A stretch of 64,000 nt of DNA from Pararge aegeria (Eukaryota; Arthropoda; Insecta; Lepidoptera; Nymphalidae): contig NC_053182.1 in NCBI RefSeq assembly GCF_905163445.1, forward strand, positions 20,481,501 through 20,545,500, given 5' to 3'. The notes under the pieces are model-generated. The model did no database searches. It saw only the letters and a list, made by a program, of their open reading frames with translations, and was not told the DNA's origin. Both the position numbers and the translations under genes were made by a program. Shown here piece by piece: positions 40,046-52,524 of the stretch. Position 1 is the stretch's first letter. Every line of letters begins with the position of its first letter.

Positions 40046-42090
40046 GATAATGGAACGTAACATATAAGTTTTTTTATTATCAGATGTAGTAAAGCGGAGA
40101 TATAAAGATATGATAAGTATCGGCAGTTTCTCTTCAGTATCGAAGGCTTTATTGTTTCATTTACATATAACCTGCAGTCGGAGCTTCGCATCGTAATGTA
40201 ATGCAACGACTTAAGGCGCGCTCTCAATAGGCGTGTTTTCGACGGCTTAAGTCAAATTACTCCATTACACATGATCACAGTTTTTGAAGACAATATGCGT
40301 AGCAATGTTGAAGTTTAGGTTGCGTCATCTGTTTCCTGCTTTGATATAACATAAGTACTTAAACTCTCGACGAAAGAAGAGAAGGTTTATTATTTGGACC
40401 ACTTTGTGTTTCTGTATCGTCAAATAACTCCTCTAAAGTAATTATTAAGCACATGATTACTGTCGTACACATGACTAAAAAACCTCATAACCATGGCACG
40501 GTTAACGATATAAGCACACACAAAATAATATACATAAATTTAAAATTTGCTTACAACTATACGCCCGTTTTTAAAGGGTATAATATTCTATGCTTTTTAA
40601 TTTTTCAAACGTTATACACTTAATTTTTATTCAACTTAAATTTCGTCCTTGACCACAATCTTACTTGTTGATAAGTATAGATGTAAGTAAAGATGTTGAA
40701 CGTCTAGTGGAATAAAAAAAAACGTGCAAATCTCGTACGTACGATGGCCGCCATGTGAGATCACTCCCTAAGTTACTAAGTGAGGTTTATACGTAGGTCT
40801 AGATTGTAAGTGGGAAATCGTGACCGAGCCAGAACACAACGCTTGCCGAGGCGTTGACATAGCGCATTTTACATTTGCCTACCTAAGGCAGTAACAGACG
40901 GGCTAGGTTTGTTGCAATATCTAGATGTAATCGTACTATATAGTCAGCAAGTAGTGCTTTGTAGCCGTTTTGTCCCGGTCTTATCGCACTAACACACTGT
41001 TACTTATGAATCGGTAGTTATCGTTACCTTTTTTGCTACGGTTTTGACCGGCGTGATGGGTCTATATTATTTTCTTAAGAAACAGGAGGCCTATGCCAGT
41101 TTTAGTTGGTCGAATTTCAAGTCTCCAAAACTTTTTTATTCAAAACTTAACATTTACAGACTTTTGATCGCGAATAAGGCACCATCTTTGCGCCGTCTGA
41201 GTCTCTTAAGCAGTCTGAAATGTATCGCTATACCTGTATTTATATCAAAATACCTTGGCATGAACATTCGCTGTAAATCAATTAATATATTTTTTTATAA
41301 TTATTTCTTAAACATTTTATTAAATTAAATAAAAATTTGTTGTTAGCACATTAATTTTAAAAATGCTAAACAATTAAATAATATATCTTGCAAACCAAAT
41401 TATATTTATCAAAATTTTAATAATTTATTTGCATTTATATTGCAGAAAAATTGGAAAAGAATATTGCTGTCCGATATTTTGTGTTGTCAGCTAGATTTAC
41501 AGAAAGTTGCAATTTTTATAGCCCGAATACAAATTGGGCCTCTGTAATAATTCATTAGCGTTTTCTTTGCAAGTTTGCACATTGAACTATAGCAAAAAAA
41601 ACAAAGAACACTTAAGTGAAAAATGAAGAAAAGCATAACTGAAATACCAAAGGGGGTAGAGTTCAATATTAACGATTTGAAAGTCAAGGTTTTACTAAAT
41701 CACGAAACTTGCACTCCTCAATAAATCACTAGAAATGATAAAACATAGCTATCGATCTATGAGATTGATCGTTAATCAGCACCCTTAGTACCATAGTAAA
41801 TAATTCGAGTCGTCACTCGAAAACGTCGATGGTTTTCGAGTAGTTAATTTTGTGATTATTTATTATGAAAATCAACAGTCGCAATATATAACCTATAGAA
41901 AACTGATATTAAATAAGACATAGACCTAAAAAATTTTTGGAATGTTGAGAATTCATTTCTAAGGTGGTTTAGGTAATGTGTTATGGGAAAAGAGAAAGTT
42001 AAAGTAATTAAAAATTATAGGTTTTAATGACCTAAAGGTATTTATTAGTTTTAAGCGCATGTGCAATTGCGTATAAAGCGTATCTTTTAC
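40046..42090. other. No gene seen
   Basis: AT-rich. The open frame at 41044-41328 lacks coding character; it includes repeat strings (CAAAACTTTTTTATTC, GTCTGAAATGTATCGC) related to 29480-29560. Nothing else identified. Confidence 0.4.
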
Positions 42091-42094
42091 CCGG

Positions 42095-42240
42095 TGGCGT
42101 GCACTGGGTTTCTTACCAGGGTATGCATACAACAGGAAAATTGCATAAATGGCAAAAATCCTTCTCCGAGTGATATATACATTTTAGGGTAGGCAGTGCT
42201 TTTGTGCATGTATGAAGTGCACGCCACTGCTGTTACCGCT
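42095..42240 (+). repeat. MITE of the GTGGCGTGCA family
   Basis: CGGTGGCGTGCACTGGGTTT, TACCAGGGTATGCATACAA, TTTTAGGGTAGGCAGTGC and GTATGAAGTGCACGCCACTG. Similar copies at 42470-42600 and 55035-55175. Confidence 0.72.
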
Positions 42241-42324
42241 TAGGCAATTGTGATGGAATTTAGCATTGTATCTATTAGCACCTAATTAACATCGGCGTCA
42301 ATGCGATAGAATGTTACCGTAAAG

Positions 42325-42460
42325 CTGATCTGATGACAGTATTGGTGGATTTTCCCATTTACATTCATCATCATCAATCTTGTACGAGTTCCAAATTTGA
42401 TCTTTGATGATGACAATGAATGTAAATGTGAAAATCCACCAATACTGCCATCAGATCGTG
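42325..42460. repeat. Hairpin element with about 50-bp arms
   Basis: ATCTGATGACAGTATTGGTG with GATTTTCCCATTTACATTCA is repeated inverted as TGAATGTAAATGTGAAAATC with CACCAATACTGCCATCAGAT, around a loop of roughly 25 bases. Arm identity is high with few mismatches. It sits inside the MITE cluster at 42095-42600. Confidence 0.8.
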
Positions 42461-43029
42461 CACAGGGTCATCGACCAGGGTATGCGTAAAGCAGGTACAT
42501 GGTACATAAGATAGAAACAATCTCCTCCAATACGTGTTATATAAAAAAATTTGGGTAGGCAGTGCTTTTATGCATGCATGAAGTGCATGCTACTGTATAT
42601 ATTTATATAAATATGTTTTAATATATAAAGGATAATATATATTTATATATAGATAAGGAACAGAAATAAATGCAGTATTCGATAGTCAAAATTCATTCGA
42701 GAATATGCGACCTCTTGCTACGGGTAAATGTTTGCTCATGTTCGATAATATAGTACTCGCGTTCTCAATGGGCAGTCTTATCGCCGCTCCATCAGTTTCA
42801 GCACTTTCTACTATTTATATTGGACTGTTATGGTGTTTTGGAATAGGCACGTGTAAGTAATGACGTCATAATTCTTATATTGCATGTTTACACTTAGAAA
42901 TAAGCGAACTTTTGATTACAGCGATGCAAAGGGTTCGTATGTATAGAAAGTATTAGTGTGGTGAACATGAATACTTTCTATACATACGAACATTGAATGC
43001 AATTATTTTAGTATGTATGAATTAATTAA

Positions 43030-43200
43030 TGAATCAATACACGTTTATTGTGCACCACAGAGAAAATTCACAGAGATACAAATACTATTGTATCTCTGTG
43101 AATTTTCACTTTGTGAGCATTGAGGTAGAATGTACAATTTGGCGGCCACTTCCAGGCAACTAAAGGCGTAGGATAAAATGCTATAGATGATTGTTAGGTT
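43030..43200 (-). repeat. LINE 3' end fragment
   Basis: GAATCAATACACGTTTATTG, GCACCACAGAGAAAATTCAC, ACAGAGATACAAATAC and TACAATTTGGCGGCC: the longest solo version of the LINE tail. Positions 43051-43110 contain a small inverted duplication (GAAAATTCACAGAGATACAA and TTGTATCTCTGTGAATTTTC). Confidence 0.68.
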
Positions 43201-43260
43201 AGGTAACATATATATAATGTATGTGTGTAGTTTATTGTAGTAGATATTAATATTAGTTAC

Positions 43261-43705
43261 TAGCTGTTGCCCGCGACTTCGTCTGCGTTTGATTTTGTTT
43301 TTTGATGTGGCATTCAATTTGGTTGTAGTTCTTAAAGTATTCAGTATCGCTAAGCCTTAAATGAGGGGTTTGCTGTTGTCCGCTGAGGAGTTCTGTCCTT
43401 TATCTCCAACCACATTCATCAGATCTACACAAAGTTTGAGCAAAATTAAACACATATTATAACCTGTATAGTACCAAAAACATTATTTAAATCGGTTATA
43501 ATTTCGGAGTTATGGTGTAAAATCGTCAAACACTTTCATCCCCTCTCGAACCGAGCTTAATGACGGGATAAAAAGTATCCTATATTAATTCTAACAATTC
43601 CAAGAATATGTGTACGAAATTTTCATGAGGATCAGTTGAGTAGTTTTTGCGTGAAAGCGTAACAAACAAACTTACATTGACATTTATAATATTAGTAGGG
43701 ATAGG
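43261..43705 (+). repeat. LINE-derived repeat (TTGCCCGCGACTTCGTC family)
   Basis: CTAGCTGTTGCCCGCGACTT to TATAATATTAGTAGGGATAG. Third near-full copy in this window. Confidence 0.72.
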
Positions 43706-43709
43706 GTTT

Positions 43710-44035
43710 AAAATTAAGCTTAATTTGCTATAGTCCACGAAAAGCATGAGAATCTGTATGGTGTAATTTATAATTTCTTCAATTCTTACACTCTGTTACA
43801 GAATTTGTAATTCTAACACATAATGTTTTCTTTTTATGAATGTAGTTGCAATTAATTGCTGGTGTGTCTTATGAATAAATAAATAATAAATAAATTAATG
43901 AATACTCCACACTAAACAGATCTTCGGCAATGTACCCTCTTCGCACGTTTCGCTCCGAAACCGGAGCATCCTCAGGAGATGTTGACTTTACAATGTCAAT
44001 AAAGTCGCGGAGTATAGCAAATTAATTTGGGGTGT
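43710..44035. repeat. Foldback MITE (TTCGGCAATGTACC family)
   Basis: AATTAAGCTTAATTTGCTAT, GAATCTGTATGGTGTAATTT, then an inserted A-rich tail near 43830-43900 before AGATCTTCGGCAATGTACCC and GGAGATGTTGACTTTACAAT. Confidence 0.7.
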
Positions 44036-45235
44036 TGATGGTGGATGTTACACACAGGCGTGCAAATTGTGCTACTGGGGTCCACCATAAGTCGAACCAT
44101 ACACGTCCCCGCTGCTGAACCCCCCTTGCTTACTTAGACCTGGACTCTTCTGAGTCGGTGTCTGAGTGGGTGAGGGGTGCTCAGTCGTACACCGTGGGCA
44201 ATGTTGCAGCCAAACGAGTTTGCACCTCATTTCCATCTGCCGCGGGCTGCAATAGCGAAGTATGGTCATGGCGGTACGGGCTGCGATTTCCCCCCGCAGC
44301 ACGTACGTCCGCTTTCCCCCTCCTATACCTCTATCCCGTGTAGAACGCTGATTCTGTATGACACTCATCTGAGGTCATGCAGAATCAGGGTATAGTCCTT
44401 CCTTCCACCATTTATGGACTCGAACGATACAAAGATACCTATCGGTGTATTGGTCATTATCATAAGCTAGGTAGTAGTACTTTCTCTGACGAGCTCTGCT
44501 ACAAAAAGCCTACTACTAAAACATTTCAACGATGCATTAAAACATTTCTTTTCTGTTTCGCACTCTGACATGGTGTGAGAGACCATCTTTATGCGGCTTT
44601 TGCTCTGAATAGGTGCCACGGTTGTCGTTATATGGTTATGCAATTTAGTTTTTTTCCTTAATTCCATTAAAACATTGTTGAGATATTTGTGCATAGGCAG
44701 CAATAACAGATTGTATCTGTTACATTTCCCTTATATTAATATAATTATTAGGTTTTTTGTTACTTAAGGGATAATGGGGCTGGCATATCCGTGTTGGATA
44801 AAAGTCCCAAATAAATAAAGATTAAAAAAAAAAAAAACATTGTAAGCTAGTAGCGGATACTAAATGTAAATCGGGACGTAATTGGAAATGTTTGTTTTAA
44901 GAGCGGGTTATTGCAAGGCAAGGGTTCGCCACGTGTTATATCGATAGGAACTTTCACGCTAATTTTAGAACAATGAAAGAGGCCACTGACTGAGAGTAAG
45001 TGATTTTGCCGCAGAAATTTGTAAAGTCTGTCTAAGGTGAATAATGAAATAGTTAGTGTTTTTGTTTAAATAATAAACAAATAGTTTGACGATCTCCCTA
45101 GTGCAGGTAAGTCTTAAGAGGCAGGGGCAACTTGGGAATTTATAATATCAGAATTTTCTCTGGTCTGGCTTACGCTGGCTGGTTACCATACTACCGTCAT
45201 AGCGATTTAGCTTGTTTTTATTTTTAATTAACTAC

Positions 45236-45605
45236 TAGCTTCTGCCCGCGACTTCGGCTGCGTAGACTTTAGAATTGAGTCTAAAGCTTCGCTCGTTATA
45301 AATTTTCAATCTTCCCATCTTCAATAGGTCCCTATTTGTGAAATCTGTATAGAAAGTATATGTCCTTTTCATAGCATAGGTGACATTCATACCAAATTAC
45401 CACATTTTAAAGCTGTCTGCCCGCGGCCTAGCTCGTAAACAATTTTAGATTTTCAACTTAAGAAATCGGGATAAAAGGTAGCCTATGTTCTTTTCCATGT
45501 CAAAGGCCAATATGTATGCCAAATTTCATGCGAATCAGTTCAGCCGTTTTTGCGTGAGTAACATACATCCACACTTTTACATTTCTAATATTAGTAGGAT
45601 TGCTG
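45236..45605 (+). repeat. LINE-derived repeat (TTCTGCCCGCGACTTCGGC variant)
   Basis: CTAGCTTCTGCCCGCGACTT to ACATTTCTAATATTAGTAGG. A related copy lies at 60900-61150 and a shorter one at 61150-61405. Confidence 0.68.
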
Positions 45606-46161
45606 AAAACATTTTTGGTAAAATAATATATTAGCAACACAAAAACAACTCAGGTTTAACCGGATATCCAATCCGGCTACTCATATTAAGACAGAAATGA
45701 AATATGATTTAAGTTTACTCTTAATATTATCACTATTTCCTTCCTAAGCCTATCCGCAAGATCATTTATTAAGCGAGGAACCATTTACGCGCTTGTATTT
45801 ATCCTTATCCGATACTGTAACTAACATCTTTTCTAATGCCCTGCGTGTAAAAATCATTCCGGTACGAGGTTGCATGGAAACCAATTAGGGGTATGTGTAT
45901 ACAATTGCCATGGGTATCCCTAACTGGTTACGCCTGAAATTATTAATAAATCCAATCCATAATCCTCAGCTGATGACGTGCTGAATTTAGTATCCTTTTC
46001 GTACTCTTAAGTGTAGATAAGGACAGCAATAATAAAGCATCATCAATGTTTGCATTTATCACGGTTTATTTTTTTCGGTATTAATAAAACGTACGTACGT
46101 AGGGCCATTAGAATGTTGTAAACCTCTTTTTAGGAAATTAGGTATTCTACAACTGCCTTGT

Positions 46162-46443
46162 ATGTATATAAGAGATATGTGTATATTTGTTAAAAGATAT
46201 CCATATTATTTCAAAAGAAATTGTGAATATAATGCGTATAAAGTCGTCAGATATCCCAACAAGCTCTGTATTGCAAAACAATGCAATAGTACATATATGA
46301 AATGTGCTTGCGGAAAGGCTGTAAAAATATATAATAAACTACCAACCGATTTTGAAAACATGAATCTTAATATGTTTAAGAATAAATTAAGTAAAATGCT
46401 TCTCGAAAAATGTTATTATGATGTAAATGAATATTTGTTATAA
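46162..46443 (+). pseudogene. LINE ORF2 C-terminal fragment
   Basis: Ends with AVKIYNKLPTDFENMNLNMF, KNKLSKMLLEKCYYDVNEYL and a stop: the 'YNKLP...FK..L...YY...EYL' close of a non-LTR reverse transcriptase ORF. 5'-truncated; followed by a 3' UTR-like repeat to about 46750 that ends in TTTTTGACTTTGACTTTT. Confidence 0.68.
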
Positions 46444-47089
46444 ACTAAACCATTTTAAATATAAATTATGGATCATTATGGATCATTAATATTATATTAT
46501 TATTATTTATCAGTAAGTTAATAGTAGTAGAGCTCGTCCGGGGAAGTTCTACCACGATGCTTATTTCTGCTGCCAAGCAGCATTTTCGCAATGCTGTGAT
46601 CCGGTCTGAAGTGCGCGGTTGCCGGTGTAATTACAGGCATTACAGAGAACTAAACTTTGTTAACTAACTAATGTACACAAATAATAAACTATAGTTTATT
46701 ATTACAAGCAAAATATGGGCCTACTTGAATAAAGATATTTTTGACTTTGACTTTTTGAAATATGACTTATACGAGAGTTGACGGCGATAACTAAATTCGG
46801 CAACTTAAAGCTACGAGGTTTCTAAACGTGCCCTGGTCTAGGAAGAAGCCCAAGACAACATAGATAGCCGTTTGTTTTGTTTTTGTTGTCACCATCTCAC
46901 ATTACCATTTAAGAAGCGACCTGGTTAGAGTAATAATTTACACCCAAGATTTTTATCGTTGGTTTATTCCTTAATACAATAATAGTACTTTATTGTGCAA
47001 CTTTAAGCAAAAAGCTTAAAGATTTACATTTACGCCACAGGATGTGTACCTACACATGCCCTGCAAAGTGTTGGTCTATTTATAGATAA

Positions 47090-47650
47090 TGGTTTTCCAC
47101 TAACAAAGTCAAAGTCAAAGTCAAATGTTTCATTATTCAAATAGGCACACATACGGCACTTTTGATGCGTACATTACATGTAAAATATGGCAAAGGAGTG
47201 AGTTGATGGCGATAACTAAATTCGTCAACTTAAAACTAAAGCTACGAGGGTTCCAAACGCGCCCTGGTCTAAGAAGAAGCCCACAACCAATTTAGCCGTG
47301 TTTTTTTGTTATCACCATCTCACATTGTCATTTATTTTAAATCTATTAATGAAGCAACCTGTTTAGAGCAATTATTTACACCCAAGCATCTTTATCGTTG
47401 ACGTAGTCCTTAATACTATAATAGGACTTTTCTATAAGCTTACGTTTATTACAAACTTTGAACTTTTTCAGAGACATCTCCAAGATATCAACTGGTAGTT
47501 TATTGTAAAATTGTGTACAATTTCCTTTAAACGAATTACTTATTTTATGTAGTCTAGTATATTGCACCGCAAGTTTATTTTTGCTTCTAATGTTCAAATT
47601 ATTGCAGTCCATTTTCTCTTCAATTTCGATATATTTTTGTGAACATACAT
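47090..47650 (-). pseudogene. LINE 3' end with ORF2 C-terminal remnant
   Basis: Minus-strand reading 47612-47379: MDCNNLNIRSKNKLAVQYTR, KGNCTQFYNKLPVDILEMSL and KSYYSIKDYVNDKDAWV. The 3' UTR continues to about 47105 with AAAGTCAAAGTC repeats at the tail. Same family as 46162 and 35384. Confidence 0.7.
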
Positions 47651-49625
47651 TAAATTTTCAAATAGATATGTAATGGCTAAAATCTCTCACCTTCAGGTGG
47701 GCTATCTACTTGGTTCATCAATAAATAATTATAAAAAAAAGGTGAGATTGCGAAGGGCTAACTTGTGGTAGCATAAAAAAATGTTTGATCAAACCTGGTA
47801 CCACGTAATCCGTAGCGGTACATTGTACTACAAGACCAACAAGGTATAATTGGAGATATTATAAGCATTTATATGACCATAGTTGTCTGTACGTTGGCTA
47901 TCACACCACATCGGATCGGAGTATTCAAATTCAAATTATGCTTTATTCAAATAGGCTTAACAAGGTCTGTGGAAACATCAAAGGTTTGTCCGTTGGTTTC
48001 ACTTTACATATTATTATAGGCTTCCTTGTGAAAGGATGTATTCGATTCCTGGATATGTTTATTATAGAAAATATATATAATTCTTGTGTGCGTGTGTATG
48101 TCACTGAACTCCTCCTAAACGGCTGGACCAATTTGAATGAATTTTTTGGTATGCGTTTGGGTGGCACCCTGGATGGTTTAGATTTACAAATCAGCCCGAC
48201 AGATGGCGCTAGGGTCCGCTAGTTTTATTTTATAATTCATATTTTTGTTATTAAAATATTTTAATTAATATTTTTGAATGTATTTAGATTTTTTGATAAA
48301 TATCAAGTGAACAGTGGTAAATTTTAAGTTTTGGAGGTGGGCGTGATCACTGTTATGCAGTTTCATACTTTTACAGTGATCATCGTTTCATTCATTAGTG
48401 GTTAAGATATGTTATTGTTCACAAATAAATAAATAAATAAGTAAATAAAAAAAAAATCTGAAATTTTTGATCACGAGCTTTCAAAACCTCATTAATTAGG
48501 TAACGAATAGCATCCTTTTTGAAAATAACGTGGGTAAGCAATAACTTAATTCTGAAGGCATTAATACATACGATTCTCCAATTTACAAGCTAGATATATA
48601 TAAAACTCCATGTAGGGCTGCCTGGAGGCAGACATTCTTATTTATCACTATTTTGTATACTTATTTAATATTAATATCCCATGGTTTTTTTTAATTTAGT
48701 TTTTGATTATTACTGTTATTTAATAATCCTGTTATACTCGTATAATAGTGTAGATGGGAAATAGTTACCACGTAAAGAATTATTATTTTTATTATAGTAG
48801 GTACCAAGTTAATTGGCTACAGAAGGGTTTGGATTTAAGAAGTCTGTTGGTTTCTTTATATGTAGGTTTATGTATATCTATGAATATTTCGCTCGTAACC
48901 AAATAAAACAGATTTTTAAATATGTGGGGTTTGTTACACCTCGGCGTACGTATGGCTGTGCGATGTGCGATAATACATCGAAAATGGGAAATAATGGAAA
49001 AAACAAATTTAAACTCTAACAGGTCTGATACAAGAAGGCTTCCTGTTTGTGTGGTTTCAGCATATTTTCAACGACTGCCTCTTCTCGGAATGTTTCTGTT
49101 GGTGGAATAATCATCATCTTTTGGTTCAAACGGGTAAGGTTATAATCGCCTTTTAATCACAAAAGCAGTCGTCCTCAGAATTCACATCGAAATTTTCTTT
49201 ATTCATGTATCACAGGCACTTATGAAGCGTTCATACATACATATGTTTACATACTTGATATATGGTGATAATTAAGTTCGACAACTTAAGACAAAAGCGA
49301 CAAGAGTTCCAAACGCGTTCTCATCTAAGAAAAGCAACAAACGTAAATTTTGTGGTCACCACAGTTTCCAATCGGACCAGCTGCCAGCCGCAAACGCATT
49401 ATTGGTCTGAAAGCCCCTGCATTATGTATTAAGTTTTTCCCTGCCTTGTTTTCATTAATAGAAATTATAGTTTTCTACTGCATTTTCATTGCCGGCAATT
49501 TATTTCTTGTACCGCGACAGGAAATGATGATGCACGCCCATCGAGAAGATTTACGTGGCTTTCTTATGCCTTCATGAACCGTACGATTATGTGATTTTAG
49601 TTTTTTACTACAATAAAATCCAGTT

Positions 49626-49809
49626 CTGCGGTTTTTTGACGCGTCCCTGCTTTCTGTGTCTAAGGCTGTGGATTGATCCACAACTGGGAAATGTTTGTGT
49701 GATGAAATGTGAAAAATGTGAGTATTTATGCATATTATTGATAATAATATTTTATCAGTCGTCTTAGTACCCATAACACAAGCTACACTAACTTTGGGGC
49801 TAGATGGCG
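49626..49809 (+). repeat. Metulj-type SINE, 5' part (interrupted)
   Basis: GACGCGTCCCTGCTTTCTGT, AATGTTTGTGTGATGAAATG, CGTCTTAGTACCCATAACAC and TTTGGGGCTAGATGGCG, then the LINE. The remaining tail is at 52156-52198. Confidence 0.8.
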
Positions 49810-52155
49810 TTATTATTATTATAATTATTATTAAACTCTTTATTTGTATACCACAACATTTAAAATATAACAAAAACATAAACAGCGAAAGAAGTAGTAA
49901 TACAAAAGGCGGCCTTATCGCTTAATAGCGATCTCTGCCAGGCAACCTTAGAATTAGGAAAAAAAAAAGAAGAGGAGAATAGACTGCTGGTGGTACAAAT
50001 ATTAAAATACATACATGCAAATAACTACATGCTAATACATAAACTAGTGTGCACAAATAGATAAAAAGTAAATAATATAATAAATAAATAAATATAAAAA
50101 TAAACTAATATATATAATAACAACACTTACATAATTAAATAGTTTAACATACAATAAATGAGTAAGTATATACATACTATTAAAAGTCGTTAACAATATA
50201 ATGGGCCTTAACTGCTCTTTTAAACATCGCCAGTGATTTGGATCGTCGTATGCTCAATGGAAGCGCATTCCACAATTCCACAGCTCGTACGCTAAACGAA
50301 CGCTTAAAAAAATTTGTCCTATGATAAGGCATACACAGCGTCAGCGCACGGCACGATCTTACACCAGATTGCTCACCAAGAAAAGTGAACTTCTCTTTTA
50401 AATACAAGGGAGTATTTAGATGAAATAACACACAGTACAGAAGAGAAAGTACATGCATATCCCGGCGACGACGAATAGGAAGCCACTTGAGTTTTTGTCG
50501 AAATTCGGAAACATGGTCATATTTGCGAAGGCCAAATATGAACCGAATAGCAAGATTTTGAAGACGCTCAAGTTTATTAAGCTGATTCTCGTCAGATTAA
50601 GAAAGCTTGCATCCGCATAATCGAGAATAGATAGAAAGAGAGAATGTGCTAGCATAACTTTGGTCGGAATTGGAAGAAATGATTGCAGCCTTCGCAACGA
50701 GCTCATCGCCACAAACACTTTCTGACTCAGCTCTTTGACATGCACTGTCCATGACAATTCCCGGTCGAGGTATACACCAAGATCTTTAACAGAGTCACAA
50801 AAAGGAATAAAGATGCCATTATAAATAACAGAAGGAATGCTCAGCCAATCAACCCTCGCGATCATTCCTGAGCTACCAATAACGATAGCTTTTGATTTTG
50901 CAGGATTGACCTTTAGCCCATATTGCCTGCTCCACTCAGAAATTGCAGCCATATCATTATTTATAGCTGCAACAGCAGAACCAAGATTTTGAAGGGTAGA
51001 TGAGCGATATATTTGGATATCATCTGCATACATGTGATAGAGAGAAGAGATGTTTTGAGTAATAGAGTTAATAAAAATAGAAAAAAGTAAAGGAGATAAC
51101 ACGCCACCCTGAGGTACCCCAGCCGCAACATCACACCAAGACGAAAAGGACTCGTCAATCTGAATGCGCTGTCGACGGCCATTGAGGTAACTCCGAAACC
51201 AGTCTATTACTGATGGAGATATGTTAATAGAGCCTAAAAGACTAAGCAAGATGTCAAAGTCAACTGTATTAAAGGCATTGCTAAAGTCAAGCAGAATAAG
51301 AATTGTTAGCTGCTTGTTATCCATCGCCCATCGAATATCATCAGTTACTTTAGCAAGAGCAGTAGCCGTACTATGACCAGGACGAAAGCCGGATTGCAAA
51401 GAACTGAGAAGGTTATTCTTATTAAGAAAGAGACTAAGTTGTTGAGATACGAGTTTTTCAAGAACTTTTGAGAGAAATGGTAATATAGAAATGGGGCGAA
51501 AATCAGAAAACGATGAAGGGTTGTTTTTTTTAGGTAGAGGAATAATCTGAGCAAATTTCCATTCTTCAGGGAATTTGCTACAGAGACTGGAAGAGTTTAA
51601 GATATGGGTTAGAATAGGGGATACAACGTTAAGAATTGGAATGATCATATTACGGGTAATGCTATCTACACCAACAGCATTCGATGCAATGGATATTATG
51701 CCCTTCTTAACATCACATTCAGTAAAAGACTCGAAGGTAAATGGTAAAAAGTTAGGAGTTGAGTGGGAAGAAAGAATTCTAAGAGTACGTTCTTTATCGA
51801 AACTATTAATTGTATCAGAAGTAGAAAAATGTTTATTTAGGAGTTCGATATCAACGCTAATAGAAGATCTATGAGATGATTTACCAACTCCAAGAGACTC
51901 AAGAAACTTCCAGGTTTTAGCAGTGTCACCACTTTCAACAGACTTATGAATATGGCGTCGTTGAGCATCCCTACACAATGTATTACAGCGATTCCGTGCT
52001 TTATGATATTTTTCCCGGTTAGCGTCAGTATTATTTGTTTTGTATTTATATTTCGCCGCGATCTTTTTGTCCATTAAAATTTTTATCTCTTCTGATAACC
52101 AAGGCGCCGGTAGATGTTTCAGCTTGATTGGTCTTAACGGAGCATGCGTATCGTA
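49810..52155 (-). mobile_element. 5'-truncated LINE inserted in a metulj-type SINE
   Basis: Minus-strand non-LTR retrotransposon. The RT region and 3' UTR are present; the 3' part has the family tail (GGCGGCCTTATCGC, then GCGATCTCTGCCAGGCAACC on the plus strand near 49905-49945) and ends in a TTA-rich microsatellite. It is truncated inside ORF2 at about 52155. Both flanks are halves of one SINE (49626-49809 and 52156-52198), and GCGTTAT at both borders is a likely target duplication. Confidence 0.85.
50180..52155 (-). pseudogene. LINE ORF2 reverse transcriptase, truncated and frameshifted
   Basis: RT of a CR1/Daphne/Kiri-like LINE (clade uncertain). On the minus strand it begins in-frame before the ATG at 52074, with the post-endonuclease linker (YDTHAPLRPIKLKHLPAPWL). 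It then shows the RT blocks DFRPISILPFLSKVLEKLV, GFRPGHSTATAL, LDFSNAFNTVD, AAGVPQGGVLSPLLFS and YADD. Near 50597 the frame shifts; the continuation (NKLERLQNLAIRFIFGLRKY, then VRAVELWNALPLSIRRSKSL) ends at 50180. The endonuclease is missing and the shift breaks the C-terminus, so the copy is dead. Confidence 0.9.
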
Positions 52156-52198
52156 GAGTTGCGTTATGTGTATTGTCGTAGTATATTTATTTATTTGG
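52156..52198 (+). repeat. Metulj-type SINE, 3' tail (interrupted)
   Basis: TTATGTGTATTGTCGTAGTA and TATTTATTTATTTGG: the SINE tail on the other side of the LINE. Confidence 0.75.
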
Positions 52199-52524
52199 TA
52201 AATATATCTCTCGTGTGTTGTTACTTTATTTTTCCGTACGCTCCGTCTCCCTTATATTTTTGCTTGGATTTGGAGGATTGATGGTTGTTACATAGTTTAT
52301 AACGTTGCTAAGGAATTGGGCTATAAATGCAAAAAGATTTTTGGTACATCTTACTGGTAGTTCTGTAAGCGCGTGTAAATTACCTTAAAATCTTGCTCAA
52401 GAATTGTGCTATCAAATAGTACTTATAAAAGCTTTCTGTACATCCTGAATCCATGAATGGTAGTTAAGTCCATTCAAGTTTTAAAAAACTCTTTAGCTTA
52501 ACTATAAGTAAATAGTAAGTTTGG

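Noticed and set aside
41044..41328. 94-codon plus-strand frame starting MTGVMGLYYFLKK
   Set aside because: AT-rich, biased to Leu/Ile/Asn/Lys, partly made of repeat strings, and with no recognisable domain.
44072..44368. GC-rich minus-strand frame of 98 codons, possibly coding
   Set aside because: Overlapping frames on both strands are equally open, no domain or splice pattern is seen, and CCTCTATACC/TTCTGTATGACA strings look like repeat sequence with a hairpin at 44350-44395.
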